From positions 20,542,501 to 20,606,500 of the forward strand of contig CM038908.1 of assembly GCA_021904315.1 (NCBI GenBank): 64,000 bases of DNA, written 5' to 3'. The notes below the pieces were generated by a model. That model did not search any database and had not been told where the DNA came from. It saw only the letters and a program-made list of their open reading frames with translations. The translations under genes and the position numbers were made by a program. The first letter of the stretch is position 1, and every line of letters starts with the position of its first letter. The DNA comes from Sphagnum magellanicum (taxonomy: Eukaryota; Streptophyta; Sphagnopsida; Sphagnales; Sphagnaceae). Shown in pieces: positions 26,908 through 37,617 of the stretch.

Positions 26908-28155
26908 AGTGGCAGATTTTGTCAAATGGTGACTTCAACTACACTAACAGAAATCATGGAGTTTTATACCAGTATTTATTCATCAGGTTTCTAACTAGAT
27001 AGCCAAAAACATAGAAGGAGGCTTAACTTTGTTACCACCATATCTCATTTATGGCCAAATTTGGCTAAATAATATTCTTTCAGATGATATACAAATCCCA
27101 TGCCATTGTGCGAAAGAGGGGAGGTGATAGGATTGGAAAAGTGAATCTAACAATCAAGCAAAAGGGTCAGGGGCCTCACATATACCTAGTGGTGCCTTTC
27201 TGGGTGTATGACAAACCCATCATCATCATCATCGGAACAGGCATTGAAAAAGAGCAAAATATTATTTTAAGTCGATGCATACATCAACAGGAGAAAAGCA
27301 AGTACAGCCAACAGCCAGTCCACACAAAGAGGCTCATTTCTCCTGTGCGCAGTGCAGAACCTGACCATTGTTGTTGTTCTCCATCCCCCCCCCATTGGTA
27401 ATGCATTGTTGTTTGGCTACCTAGTATCCATGTCCACATTGGTAGTGCATTGTTGTTTTGGCTAGTATCCATCCTGAACAGCACAGCAGACTACTACCAC
27501 ATGGCTTACTTACTTACATACATACCAGTTCTTTTCTTTTTTATGATGTGGAAGACAAGAAGGGGATGATGCGCGGCGCGCCATTGTTTCTCTCTCCAGT
27601 GAACAATTCCAAAATAGTAGCCGTATCCTTATCATGATTCAATCACACAACAGAATGTTGAGGTGTCAGCTGCAATCTGATTTTTTAACTATTCGTCTAC
27701 TGGGATTGGTATTGTGATCAGATGAAACAAACCTCCACCACAGCAGATTGAGATCTATCTTTTTAATCAATTAATTTTGTGGAGAAAGAACAGATGTCAG
27801 TAGTTTGCACATACATACTACATTGAACCTCTTCCCCCAGGGAGGATGGGCGGGTGAGGATGGGTTTTGGAAAATACCTACCTACTTGGACTCCCCTCTT
27901 CTTCAAGGGGGTTTTGCAATGAAAAAGTATCAGTGAATAATGATTGGGTTTGGTCTCAGCACCAATGGTAGCTTGCTACATTAGTAGGAAAACCATGGTA
28001 AAGATATGGAATCTTACTTGTCTTGCTGGCATTTTCTCATGGAAGTAGTCTCTCCCAGAATGCATATTAGTGGGCAATGTAGGATGCCCTTTGTCATTCC
28101 CTTTATGATTTTGTCTTCCAAGCTGGGGCTATCTCCAAGCCTTGCCTTTGAAACC
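26908..28155. other. Non-coding stretch
   Basis: No gene is recognised. It contains an imperfect tandem duplication (about 27391-27475) with CATTGGTARTGCATTGTTGT in both halves, and a nine-C run near 27386. Confidence 0.45.
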
Positions 28156-28177
28156 GGGGGGGGGGGGGGGGGGGGGG
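28156..28177 (+). repeat. Poly-G run, 22 bases
   Basis: An uninterrupted 22-G homopolymer. Glycine-rich frames across it on either strand are artefacts of the run. Exact length is unreliable in most sequencing data. Confidence 0.85.
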
Positions 28178-28249
28178 CTTTTCCTTGTGTATAAAGCACA
28201 CAGAGAAATTTCCTAGCATTACCAGAGGGAACCTTATGTCCATGATTAT

Positions 28250-29100
28250 ATCCCTCCTAGAAAAGAGGAGCGATCTTACATCTTGTCCTTAAGAGCCCTC
28301 CCTCTCATACAACCCCTGATCTACTTATGTTTTTGTCCTCTTACACGTAGGCCTTAAGAGCTCTCCCTCTCCTACATCTTGTGATCTACTTGTGTTTTCA
28401 TTTTAATGTTTACCTAGTCTTTTATGATGGGCAAAGCCCACACATGATGGAGATTCCAAAAATGCTGGGCTGGCCTTTGTTATCGGCTCATCCTAAGGCC
28501 CTTTAGTTTGGAGAATACTCTGACCTGGGGGCTTTACCCTTCATAAATACTAATGGGGTTTGTGTCGTACCTGCATAAAGTGTTTCAAACAAAGACCCTC
28601 AGATCACCCCCTATAAAACAAACACTCTTTGCAAGCTGAAGGAGATAACCAGTGGATCAGAGATTCATTTCATTACATTGCATTAAGCCTTTTGTAACGC
28701 ATGTCCTCCACATAACCAATAAGTTTCAATAGCCAGTTGTTGCAGTTGAATGTGAAGTGCAAGTCAGAAAACCCCCCTTGTTTTACCTTAGCTTATCATA
28801 ACGCATGTCCTACATAACTGATAAATTTTCATAGCCAGTTGTTTTATCTTGTTCCAGTTGTCTACAATTTTTTTGAAAAATTATCAAAGGTGGTACCGTC
28901 CTTTGTTGTGCAAGGATCCTCCATGTGTATGTGTGAGTGGGTTAGGGTTAAAAACTTTAAGCCTCCATGTGTATGTATGAGTGGTTTAGGGTTTATGGCA
29001 TAGTGGCTTAAAGTAAGGTTTTTAAATGCTTTCGAGTTTGTGGGTGCGGTTTAGGGTTTATGGCATAGTGACTTAAAGTAAGGTTTTTAAATGCTTTCTG
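28250..29100. repeat. Cluster of three local duplications
   Basis: Three unrelated short direct duplications sit side by side. (1) CCTTAAGAGC followed by CTCCCTCTC and TGATCTACTT at about 28288-28330 and 28351-28393. (2) TAACGCATGTCCT followed by a CATAAC block and ATAGCCAGTTGTT at about 28696-28742 and 28799-28844. (3) GGTTTAGGGTTTATGGCATA through TTTTTAAATGCTTTC at about 28992-29042 and 29048-29098, which includes the telomere-like word TTTAGGG. No coding frame is present. Confidence 0.7.
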
Positions 29101-30236
29101 AAAGAGAAGAGAGGGAGAGGGCGAGATATAGTTAACCTAGTGAGTTCACTTGTTTTTTCCTTGCTGGCTATGGGCTTGCTAGCATATCTCATCACTTTTT
29201 CTAGAAAATACAAATTTGCTTTTTTGATTGTATCTTTTTCCAATCAAGTAATACAAATCTGTGGATGATACTGCACCCTTTTCTCTTCTTCTTAAAAAAA
29301 AAAAAAAAACTTTTCTTCAAAAAGTTTGATCCTCTGATTTTGATTGTTTTGATGATTCAGAGGGGGCCATCACATAATGTTTGTGGTAGTCTGTTGCAGG
29401 GAAGTAGTGGTAACTTCTTTTTTTTCTTGGCAACCCCTCTTTCTTCAATTCACCCCCTCCCCACCACCCCCTTACTAACATCCCACGTTTTGTCTGTCAG
29501 CAGTCTTTGTAGATTAAACAAAAATTAAATTATTGAGACAAAAACAAACAAATTTGCAAAAACAAAAAAAATTGTAATCAGCATTTAGGGTTGATTTCTT
29601 TACCCTCTCTGTTAGATTAAATTAATGGCAGTTTATCCTAGTTTAAAGGGTTCACAAACCATACCCATCTCACCTGGGGAACCTAATAACTCAGGCAAAA
29701 TGCAGGCGGCCCTTTAGGGCAGGTTCTCGGGTACAATAGGGGCAGGGTATATTCTTATATAATGGATTTACCTCTTAGAAATTTTGTAGTGTATGTGGAG
29801 GGCACATTATAACATGTAATATTTCCTCTGCCCCATGAGTGGGGCATTCTGATTTCATGATGCACTTCATGAACAATGTAGAGGCCCCCACTCTCAGTTT
29901 TGCATTGATTTTTGGCTTGTGTAAAAAGCCCATGGGCGAGAGCATTGCCGAAATCAGGCTTGTGCTCAGCCCTCACCTCATGCACCCTTGTTGTTTTTTG
30001 GTACCTAATAATGGCCTCGCACTTTACCCTACACATTTTGAACTGGGAAAAGTTGTTTGGGGAAAAAATTCACAGCCAAGCAAGAAAGAAAGTCCAAGTA
30101 CTCTGTAGATGTTTCATCGTGCTGTTAGGGGGGGGAAAAAAACAAAAGAAAAAAAAGAGTTGGTGAAGTGTTTTGGGTTTTGGAATTAATCAACTCGAGG
30201 AATGAGTGTGTTTCTTTCACAAAATGATGGCAGGGT
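29101..30236. other. Non-coding stretch upstream of the IPT leader
   Basis: Short opposing frames at 29755-30036 (minus) and 29839-30108 (plus) overlap each other and match no family. An A-run lies near 29295. No gene is supported. Confidence 0.4.
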
Positions 30237-30238
30237 TT

Positions 30239-30247
30239 GTTGTATAA
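30239..30247 (+). promoter_or_regulatory. Candidate TATA box of the IPT locus
   Basis: TTGTATAAAGG lies about 30-40 bp before a transition to purine-rich (GAA/GAG) sequence of the kind often seen in plant 5' leaders (30325-30356). If used, transcription would start near 30270, giving an unspliced leader of about 1.5 kb before the IPT start codon. A closer start site, or a spliced leader, is equally possible. Confidence 0.3.
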
Positions 30248-30279
30248 AGGCGGAGTTGATTCTGTCTTGATTCATTCAT

Positions 30280-30414
30280 ATGGGTGATGCTGTTGAGATA
30301 ATCTTCTTGTGGTTTGAGAGACAGGAAGAAGAAGAAGAGGAAGAGGAGAGAGAGAATCTGAAGTGTTTCAGTCAAGATTTGTTTGTTAGTTACAACCAGA
30401 AATTGTTGTTGTAG
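30280..30414 (+). CDS. Candidate uORF, 44 codons
   Basis: This begins at the first ATG after the candidate TATA box. The peptide has a run of glutamates in its middle and no family resemblance. It is closed by TAG at 30412. It may be an upstream ORF in the IPT leader or may be untranslated. Confidence 0.25.
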   Translation: MGDAVEIIFLWFERQEEEEEEEERENLKCFSQDLFVSYNQKLLL

Positions 30415-30630
30415 TAGTTGCAGAGAACAACAGACTGATCTTTTTCCCCAATGTTTGCTTCACAACAATTGTTCATACCAGCTGGAAGTTGAGAACACCA
30501 AGCTTGATTGTCAACACCCGCACCCCCAAAAAAAGACAATCACACATCCCAGTTGCTAAACTAGGAAGTGTGTCATCCTGAGCTTGAGAATCACCAAGCC
30601 ATTGATTGATTGAGGAGGAAGAATCCAAAG

Positions 30631-30720
30631 ATGACACTGATGATGATGAGGAGTCTTGAGATTACTACTCTACTGCTTTGTCTGTGTAATGCAGTTTGGG
30701 GAGAGTTTCTTGAGAGCTGA
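30631..30720 (+). CDS. Candidate uORF, 29 codons, signal-peptide-like
   Basis: The 29-residue peptide opens with several methionines and one arginine, followed by a hydrophobic stretch (ITTLLLCLCNAVWG) resembling a secretory signal. It ends at TGA 30718. It could be a leader uORF or the first exon of a small secreted peptide; no second exon was identified. Confidence 0.25.
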   Translation: MTLMMMRSLEITTLLLCLCNAVWGEFLES

Positions 30721-31506
30721 AACCTAACTCTAGAGGAAAGGGAGTTTTATGTTTGATCCATTCTAGCGGGCATCGGGCGTGCGTGAGATGATCTTCATGG
30801 AGTTTTTTCTGCTGCAGACTGCTTGCTGAATGTAGGGTTGATTGTCGCATCTGGCATTTTGCCTTTGTGCTCATCATCATCATCATCATCATCATCCTGT
30901 TCTCTGCGAGAGGCTGGGAGGATAGTCTTCAAGATTTTTCTTTGCCTGGGTGGTCGTCCTCCTCTGCGAATCTCTTATCCATCTCGAAGTCTGCTTTGGG
31001 CAGTTCCTCCTTCCTTCTTGATTGCCAAGGGTCACTTACACTCTAAGATGCCAGTGCCATTGGAAATTCTAGCACTGTAATGGATTCTATAGGATTGACC
31101 GGTGACTGGAAGTTCTTGTGTTTGTCATTCCTAGCCTTTTGATCGTTGCTTGTGGAACTGGAAATGCATCATGTATTTCCCAACATTGTTCTCACGAATG
31201 GCATGAACAATCGAAAAAGCTTTGAGAATTAGTTAAGGGGGAAATGGTTGCTTTTTGGTCGCATTCTCGCACAGCGCCTAAAGAAGTGCTTCAAGCTTGT
31301 TGTTGTGCTTTGGTTTCTATCGTCGGTCCCTAGTTAGTATTGCCGACGAAGAAGAACAAGGGCTTGACATCGTCACACAGCTTCTTGATCGCTTCTGATC
31401 TTAGACTTGTGTACAAGGCACAGAATTTAGAGTCTTGAACCAAAAAGTCGTGAGATCCCCTGTCTCTCTGTGTCGCTGCTGATGCGGTTGTCCTCCTCCT
31501 GTGTGA

Positions 31507-31740
31507 GAGAGAGAAAGAGCAGCAGCTGCTGCTGCTTCTGTTACGAGCTTTCAGCCTAGGACTGTGGAGCCGAGTTCGCAAGAATTGGACAACCTTCCTG
31601 AGTATGTTCGTTTTGCACAATTCCGTCGCAATTTTGATGAAGGCAAAGTTCCTAGTGACATTCAAGATCTCGAGCTGCTGCTGCATCATCTCTCACTCCA
31701 CGACGCTGTGCAGGAGTCGAATCTCTATCTCCGGTTCTGA
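31507..31740 (+). other. Coding-like open block before the IPT start
   Basis: An open plus-strand frame of 77 codons without an ATG, ended by TGA at 31738-31740 and in the same frame as the IPT ORF that starts 18 bases later. Its last 50 or so residues are rich in charged and hydrophobic positions (for example ELDNLPEYVRFAQFRRNF) and look like real protein, not AT-rich noise. A possible splice acceptor, CTTTCAG, precedes 31555. I do not recognise the family. It may be the last exon of an upstream gene, a leader peptide or chance. Confidence 0.3.
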
Positions 31741-31758
31741 GTGTTGCAGGCCAGCCCC

Positions 31759-34700
31759 ATGTTTATCCCCCGTGCTTGTCCCCCCGCCGCCTCGCAGCTC
31801 GCAAGCTCCTCCTCGCACAACCCGGCGGCCACCAACCTCGATCCCTTCTTCTTGCCCCCGGACCGTTTGACTCAGAAAGCGAGCTCGCATTTGAGGTCAA
31901 GAAGATGGTCTCGATTGTCAGTGCGTGCGAAAGTGGCTGTGGGCGAAGGGGGGAGAAACATTCTGGTGAAAGAGTCTCCCCCGACTGTCGAGACTGGTGG
32001 CGGGATTGAGATCTCGGGTCGTTGCCCTTCGCGCTTGGAATATACAGGCCTGGGGATTGACCATGGCGAGCGCTCCATGGTCAAGCCTGCGTTGCGGACG
32101 CAGAAGGCACGCGTGATCGTGATCGCAGGCCCGACCGCTGTGGGTAAAACGCGAGTCGCATTAGCGCTTGCAAAACAATTGGGAGGCGAGATCATCGGTG
32201 CTGACTCCGTGCAGGTCAAGACTATTAATCTGGCTTCTTGTTTCCCACATTGTGAAAGCACCTCCAAGCTTGCTCCTACTCGCATTTCTTCCTACGATCT
32301 GAATTGGGTTTTTGTAGCTGCTGCATTGTTTCTGGAGTCAGGGGATGGGTGGGTGGGTGTTTTTGCAATCTGTCTGCTGCATTTTCTTGGGGAAGTCATA
32401 TTTGGGTCTTTCCCCAATCTCGGGAGCAATTCCATCTGTTGTTGCAGTGAAAGACCCAAACATCCACTTATAAAAAGTAGAATGCAAGATTTTATTTCGG
32501 GATATTGGGTTTTCCCCCAATCTGGGGAGCAATTGCCTCTGTTGCAGTGCAATCACACCTGGATCTTCCTTCCATTTGTGGGTGTGTGAGAAGGAAATGT
32601 GTTTGTGTTTGGCAGGTCTATAAAGGCCTGAATGTCGGAAGTGCCAAAACTCCAGTGCACGAACGTGGGGTGAGTACCCTCAGCAGGTGTTATCTCACTT
32701 TTTGCAATTGTTTTCTGCCTGGGATGTGAAGTCTGCCTTGCCACCAGTATACATTGTTCACCTAGTACCTTTGTTTTCTTGCTGTAGTTCCAGGTTCCTT
32801 CCCTATTTTGCTCTAGGCTGACAACTGAAGCAATTCTCCAAGACTTTGCAATTTAGGTGCCCTGCATTGATGTTCTAGGATTTTGATTTCAAGCAAACAA
32901 TTGAAGGTTGGTTGCCTGCCACCTACCTGATCAGCTGCTCACTGATGAGTAAGAAATCTACCATGTCTACTGTGTGGCAGGGTGTTCCACATCACGTTCT
33001 AGACATGGTGCTTCCTACACAAGGTAACTTTCCCTCCTGTGTTTGGGGTCTGGCATTGAGAAACTCACATTGCCCCTTTCTTACATTAGGCTAACTCTGT
33101 TACAGTAAGTGGCTTTGGTTTTCTGACATCTGTGTTGGTGGGTGCAGAGTATACCATCGGACAATTCTTCAAAGATGCCAGGGCTGCCACAGAGCTGGTT
33201 CTAGCGAAAGGTCGTGTGCCAATTGTTGTTGGAGGCACAGGCACATACTTACATTGGTGTGTGTGTGTTCTGCCTACTTTGAACTAGTGCTAAGCACCAA
33301 TGAAGATTGTCAAAATTTTCACAAGTCTCTAAAACCAGAGTGGACATGAATTGCTCCACTCTACTGAAATTGTCTAGACTAAAAACTAAATGGCATTCAA
33401 GAAGGGAGATGCTTAGGTTTTTTGTGACCTCCTGGTGAAACTCAGCATCTGAGCGATCAACTTTAAGCTGTTTGTAATCTCCTTTCACGAATGAAGAGCA
33501 CCAACCACTGTGGGTCAAATTGCTCTATGTTTTAGGTACATGAATGGGAAAGCAGGGGCTCCAAAAGCTACACCTCTTGTCAATGCGGCAGTTGAAGCAG
33601 ATATCCGCCATCTGCGGAGCAGAAGAGGAGGCTGGGAGGCAGGGGTGCATATGCTTGCTCAAGCCGGTGACCCTGTCACAGCATACAGCCTGGCCCCCAA
33701 TGATTGGTATCAGCTTCGCCGCTCCCTGGAAATTGTGAAGGTAATTTAATGCTACAAAGCCTACAACTTTCTGTCTACATCAATTGCAGGCACCTCTAAA
33801 TGTGCAAAATTACTTTTGCTTCCAAGCAGGCAACATCCAAACATTGGATAGTGGATGTTCATGTAGGTGTCAGGCCGTCCTCGTGCAGCATTTCCAAAGC
33901 CCTTCAATTATAGTGAGGATGGAATCAATGGAGATACAGAGTGGGACTATGACTTCCAGTGCTATTTCTTGTATCAGCATCGCTCTGAGCTATATCATTG
34001 GATTGATTTCCGATGTGAGCAAATGGTGGCAGGTACATTGTGGAATTCTTTTGTTGAGCTGGCCTGAATCCTTGATGATACAAAATGTCACTTTCAATGT
34101 GCAGAATACCACCAGTGGATTTCTAATTCATAAACCCAATGAGTCTGTTTGTGGCCTGGTGTATCAGCTTATGCCCTGTACATTTCATAAGATGTCTAAC
34201 AATTATGCAGTGTCCAACACTGTGTAATGGTGCAGTCACCCATCAATCTGGAGTCCATTAGTTAAGAAAACTTGACCATCTGTCCTCAAAATGTAGATTA
34301 TCCTGGGGCTGACATGAACTTCCTTTCTGAAGGGTTCCTGGACACAATTATGACAAAGCTTGGTGTTCCCTTGCTTGTTCTTTGCAATATGTTATCTTGA
34401 CTCATTTAACACCATCTTCTTTTCTTGGTCTCTTTAGTCATTCACTACACATCATTTGAGAGTGTGTGCTATGGCAGTTTGTCTTTAGTCTGTAACCTGA
34501 GCTGGTTTGGATGTTCTAATGAGTGGATGCAGAGAGTGGGGGGCTACTTAAGGAGGCATCATGGCTCCTAGACATGGGTGTGGCACCTAACTCCAACTCT
34601 GCTTCCCGCGGCATTGGCTATCAAGAAGTATGGTGTTTCTTTCACTTTCCACAAGAGCATTCAGTTCCACTCCCTGGCCTTTGAGTGTTTGTAGCTATGA

Positions 34701-36390
34701 GGCTGAATATCAATGTTTGTGGAAAGCATACCTAGGCCAAGCATGGTCAAGGAAATCATTTTTTGATGTGGAGAGTATCTTTCCTATTGTTAGTGTTCTG
34801 ATGTGGTTTTAGATTGTAAGATTGACTTTATGTTGTATATTGTGGACTAGGCTATGGAATTTTTGCTGGAGTGTCGTGACACAGGAGGAATGACAACAGA
34901 GGAACGGTTTTTAACTTTTCTCTCAGCCTTCCAAAAAGTCTCTAGGTGCAACATCTTCTTCTGGATCCTGTGAATTCAGCATGAGTTAATAATTCATGTT
35001 AATGAGTGTGGCAATCAGGTTTATTGTTTCCATCCAAATCCAGCATCATAGTTGCGATTTTTCATAGGCAAATCTTCTGAGAAGAATCTTGTGAGAGAGC
35101 TCTTGATTTGTGACAACAAGCTAGAGAATTATGGAAAGGTCAAAAGTGTTTCACTTGTTGGGTTGGTTTCATCCATGCATCTAAATCTACATAAGTGGCA
35201 GGAATCTGGTGAAAAAGCAGCTTACATGGTTCCGCCGTGGGGATCACAGTGAAGTGCGCCTGTTCCATTGGGTTGATGCTTCCCAGCCATTGGTGAGTAC
35301 ATTTCTGACATCTTTATGGCCTTTGGTGGAGAGTAAATTCAGTGTCAGGTGTCAAATTGAACTCACTACTCACATGTTCCTGTTCATCAAACTAGATTTT
35401 CTATCATGAGTTTGAAATTCTGCATTTCCTGGACTTTATTATGTCTTCTTTGCTGCAGGATAACATTGTTGGCGCTTTAAAGAAAGAGTATTGGAGGCGT
35501 CCTGACTTCCCTACAGAATTGGAGGGAAGTGAGGCTCGAAAGAAAGCTAGCTATAAGGAAGGCAAAGTTTTGAAATATTATGAGGTTACAAACAGGTTAG
35601 GCAACTTATTTCAACTTTTTTTGGTATTTTTGATTGACTCTTTACATTGTTCATTGTGCATCAAGCCAATAGACTGAGTGATGGGGATTCATTCGCACCT
35701 TGCAAATGGTAGTTCAGTTCACCACTAAGCCAAAATCTAGGACTTAAAACTTGGGGGAAATTTGGGCAACCATGTTACTTCCATTATGGCATGTAGAAAG
35801 TGGTTTTATCTTCTAAGGGAATCAGTACCTCCATGGCTGAAAATAAGCCGAGGCCCACTATAAACACAAGACCAAGACCAATTTGAACATGGGCCCAATT
35901 TAAAACAAATTGGACCATACAATTGTACTCATGTTAAAATAAGTTGGCCAATACTGGATGTTCAGAATCAACCAAAAGGAAATGCTCCAAATAGTTGTCT
36001 AACTGTTGGCTCATGTTTAAAAGTTTATCCTTAAAAAGACTAGTATCTTAGTCCTAAGCAAAATAAATCAGCACCAAACCATGCCACCAATCACTGTTTC
36101 ATTTTTGGTTTTCTTTTCCTTGGTTCCTTTTGGCCAATAGGCTACACCATTTTAAAGTTCTTTCGGTGTTTGGTTAGTTTGCAAACTTCACATCATTCCT
36201 CTTCTGTTGCTCCCTATATTATGAAGGACGTATGTATTGAGTCTAGGGGCAAATTTTGTGTGCAAACCATTGTAGAGTTTTACTTAACAACCATTACCGG
36301 TGCTTATGCAGAATTTTTTCGAATCCGGAAGCGATTGCTAGAGTGTTAAACTGGATAAAGAAAACACAAGGATTCAACAGGTTTTTCTAG
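31759..36390 (+). CDS. IPT9: tRNA dimethylallyltransferase (IPT9-type), 11 exons
   Basis: This enzyme transfers a dimethylallyl group to N6 of adenosine 37 in tRNAs reading UNN codons; such tRNAs yield cis-zeatin on turnover. Exons are 31759-32214, 32616-32669, 32981-33023, 33148-33256, 33536-33740, 33867-34032, 34533-34627, 34851-34945, 35202-35292, 35459-35595 and 36312-36390. All introns are GT-AG, and the sum is 1,530 bp (509 residues plus TAG). Residues 124-131 are the P-loop GPTAVGKT. ADSVQVYKGLNVGSAK starts at 148, VPHHVLD follows, then GRVPIVVGGTGTYL at 206-219, NDWYQLRRSLEI at 276-287, PNSNSASRGIGY before exon 8, and KKQLTWFR at 412-419 (tRNA-binding region). The first 60 or so residues are Ser/Ala/Arg-rich, ending near SVRA-KVA, as in a plastid transit peptide. 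The chosen ATG is the first after an in-frame TGA at 31738. A second in-frame ATG (codon 107) could give a form without the transit peptide. Assignment to IPT9 over IPT2 is by recognition and is less certain than the family. Confidence 0.93.
32401..32555 (+). repeat. Duplication and hairpin in IPT intron 1
   Basis: Intron 1 holds two copies of a block running CCCCAATCT, GGGAGCAATT, CTGTTGCAGTG, spaced exactly 100 bp apart (TTGCAG ends at 32447 and 32547). Each copy carries an acceptor-like TTGCAG upstream of the true acceptor at 32614-32615. The first copy lies in the loop of a perfect 11-bp inverted repeat, TTTGGGTCTTT at 32401-32411 and AAAGACCCAAA at 32450-32460. Confidence 0.8.
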
Positions 36391-37573
36391 TTGCAATCCA
36401 GGAAGCTACATTTCCCCCAACTTGTTGTGGATAAGTCTACATCCAATCCTGTGCACTCTTTTCCTTTTGGGAACAAGAGGCTGCACCAATGATTATTCAA
36501 GGCCTGTGTACAAATCTTGAAAGGTAATCTTACTTTAGATATGCTGACACAAAAGCAATTTTGGCAGTCATTTTTGCAATATCAATTCTTTTAAAACAAA
36601 GTTCACATATTATTGACAACCTTTTTTGAGCAAACTTGTGAAACTTGGTTGTGAGTAAATATTGTCATGGTTGCATCCAGCATTCAACTTGATATATGGA
36701 CTGCTGCTTAGCAAACCTGAGGGTGCCATCTGATAGCATCCTTTTACTATTAAGTTGGTACAACAATTGTGTCTACTTTAACAGGTGTGTACACTGTGTT
36801 GTGTGAAACAAAACATTTAGAATGTTTTAGAATTGATGGACTATAGCCCTTTTTCCTCATCATCTTTCAAAAAGCAAATGAAGGCATACTAGGTACATGG
36901 TTTAGATCTCATGGAATAAAAAGGTTCAGCCTTTTTTTTTTCAAAGCAAAAAAGAGAGTCAGAGAGGTGGGATGATTTGGATCTGATGGAATAAACACTT
37001 CTGCCTTTTTTCGTTACATAACTGAAACCAGTCAGAGAATTTTCATACAAAGTTTGCAACACGTATTATATAAATAGCTTTCAGAGGATAGGATGGAAAT
37101 TTGAAGAGGCCAACCCCTCAATTCCCCCACCTGCCCTAAAATACACATTGGAAAGGAAAAAAAGTGCATACTGCAGCATTGAGAAAAGTTTTGTTTCATA
37201 ATATGTGTTGGCTTCCCCCTCTCATGTGGGGAAAAGAAAAAGTGAATCATACCATACCATCCACAACATGTGGAGAGTCAAAATGACCACACACACACAA
37301 ATCCCTCAATGAACGGAAGCCCTAGCCAAAAAAAAGTATTGACCACACAGAGCAACCAGAGCTATGGCTTGTATAACAACTACTCTCTAGCTCCTATCAT
37401 ATCAAGTAGCAAAGAAGAAACAATATTGCTACCCATTCATTTCCTACCTACCTGTAGCATCAACTCCTATTACACAAGTATGAAAGTAAAAATGAAGAAG
37501 CAAATCACTGTCACCCACTCATTCATTTTAGTAGAAGGAGATTGCAAAAGCAATATGGATCATATACTTTTCT

Positions 37574-37575
<2 letters not shown>
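36391..37575. other. IPT 3' flank
   Basis: The IPT 3' untranslated region presumably begins here. AATAAA-like words occur near 36915 and 36989, inside a loose 75-bp duplication whose copies both read GATCTSATGGAATAAA. I cannot tell which site is used. A CACA microsatellite lies near 37290. No other gene is recognised. Confidence 0.4.
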
Positions 37576-37605
<30 letters not shown>

Positions 37606-37617
37606 GGGGGGGGGGGG
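37576..37617 (+). repeat. Poly-G run, 29 G, C, 12 G
   Basis: 29 consecutive G (37576-37604), one C, then 12 G (37606-37617). It lies inside a spurious 134-codon frame that becomes polyglycine. Length is likely to be inexact in any assembly. Confidence 0.85.

Noticed and set aside
31330..31689. 119-codon minus-strand ORF before the IPT gene
   Set aside because: Antisense to the coding-like block and leader; Ser/Arg low complexity, no recognised domain.
31872..32285. 137-codon minus-strand ORF
   Set aside because: Antisense shadow of IPT exon 1.
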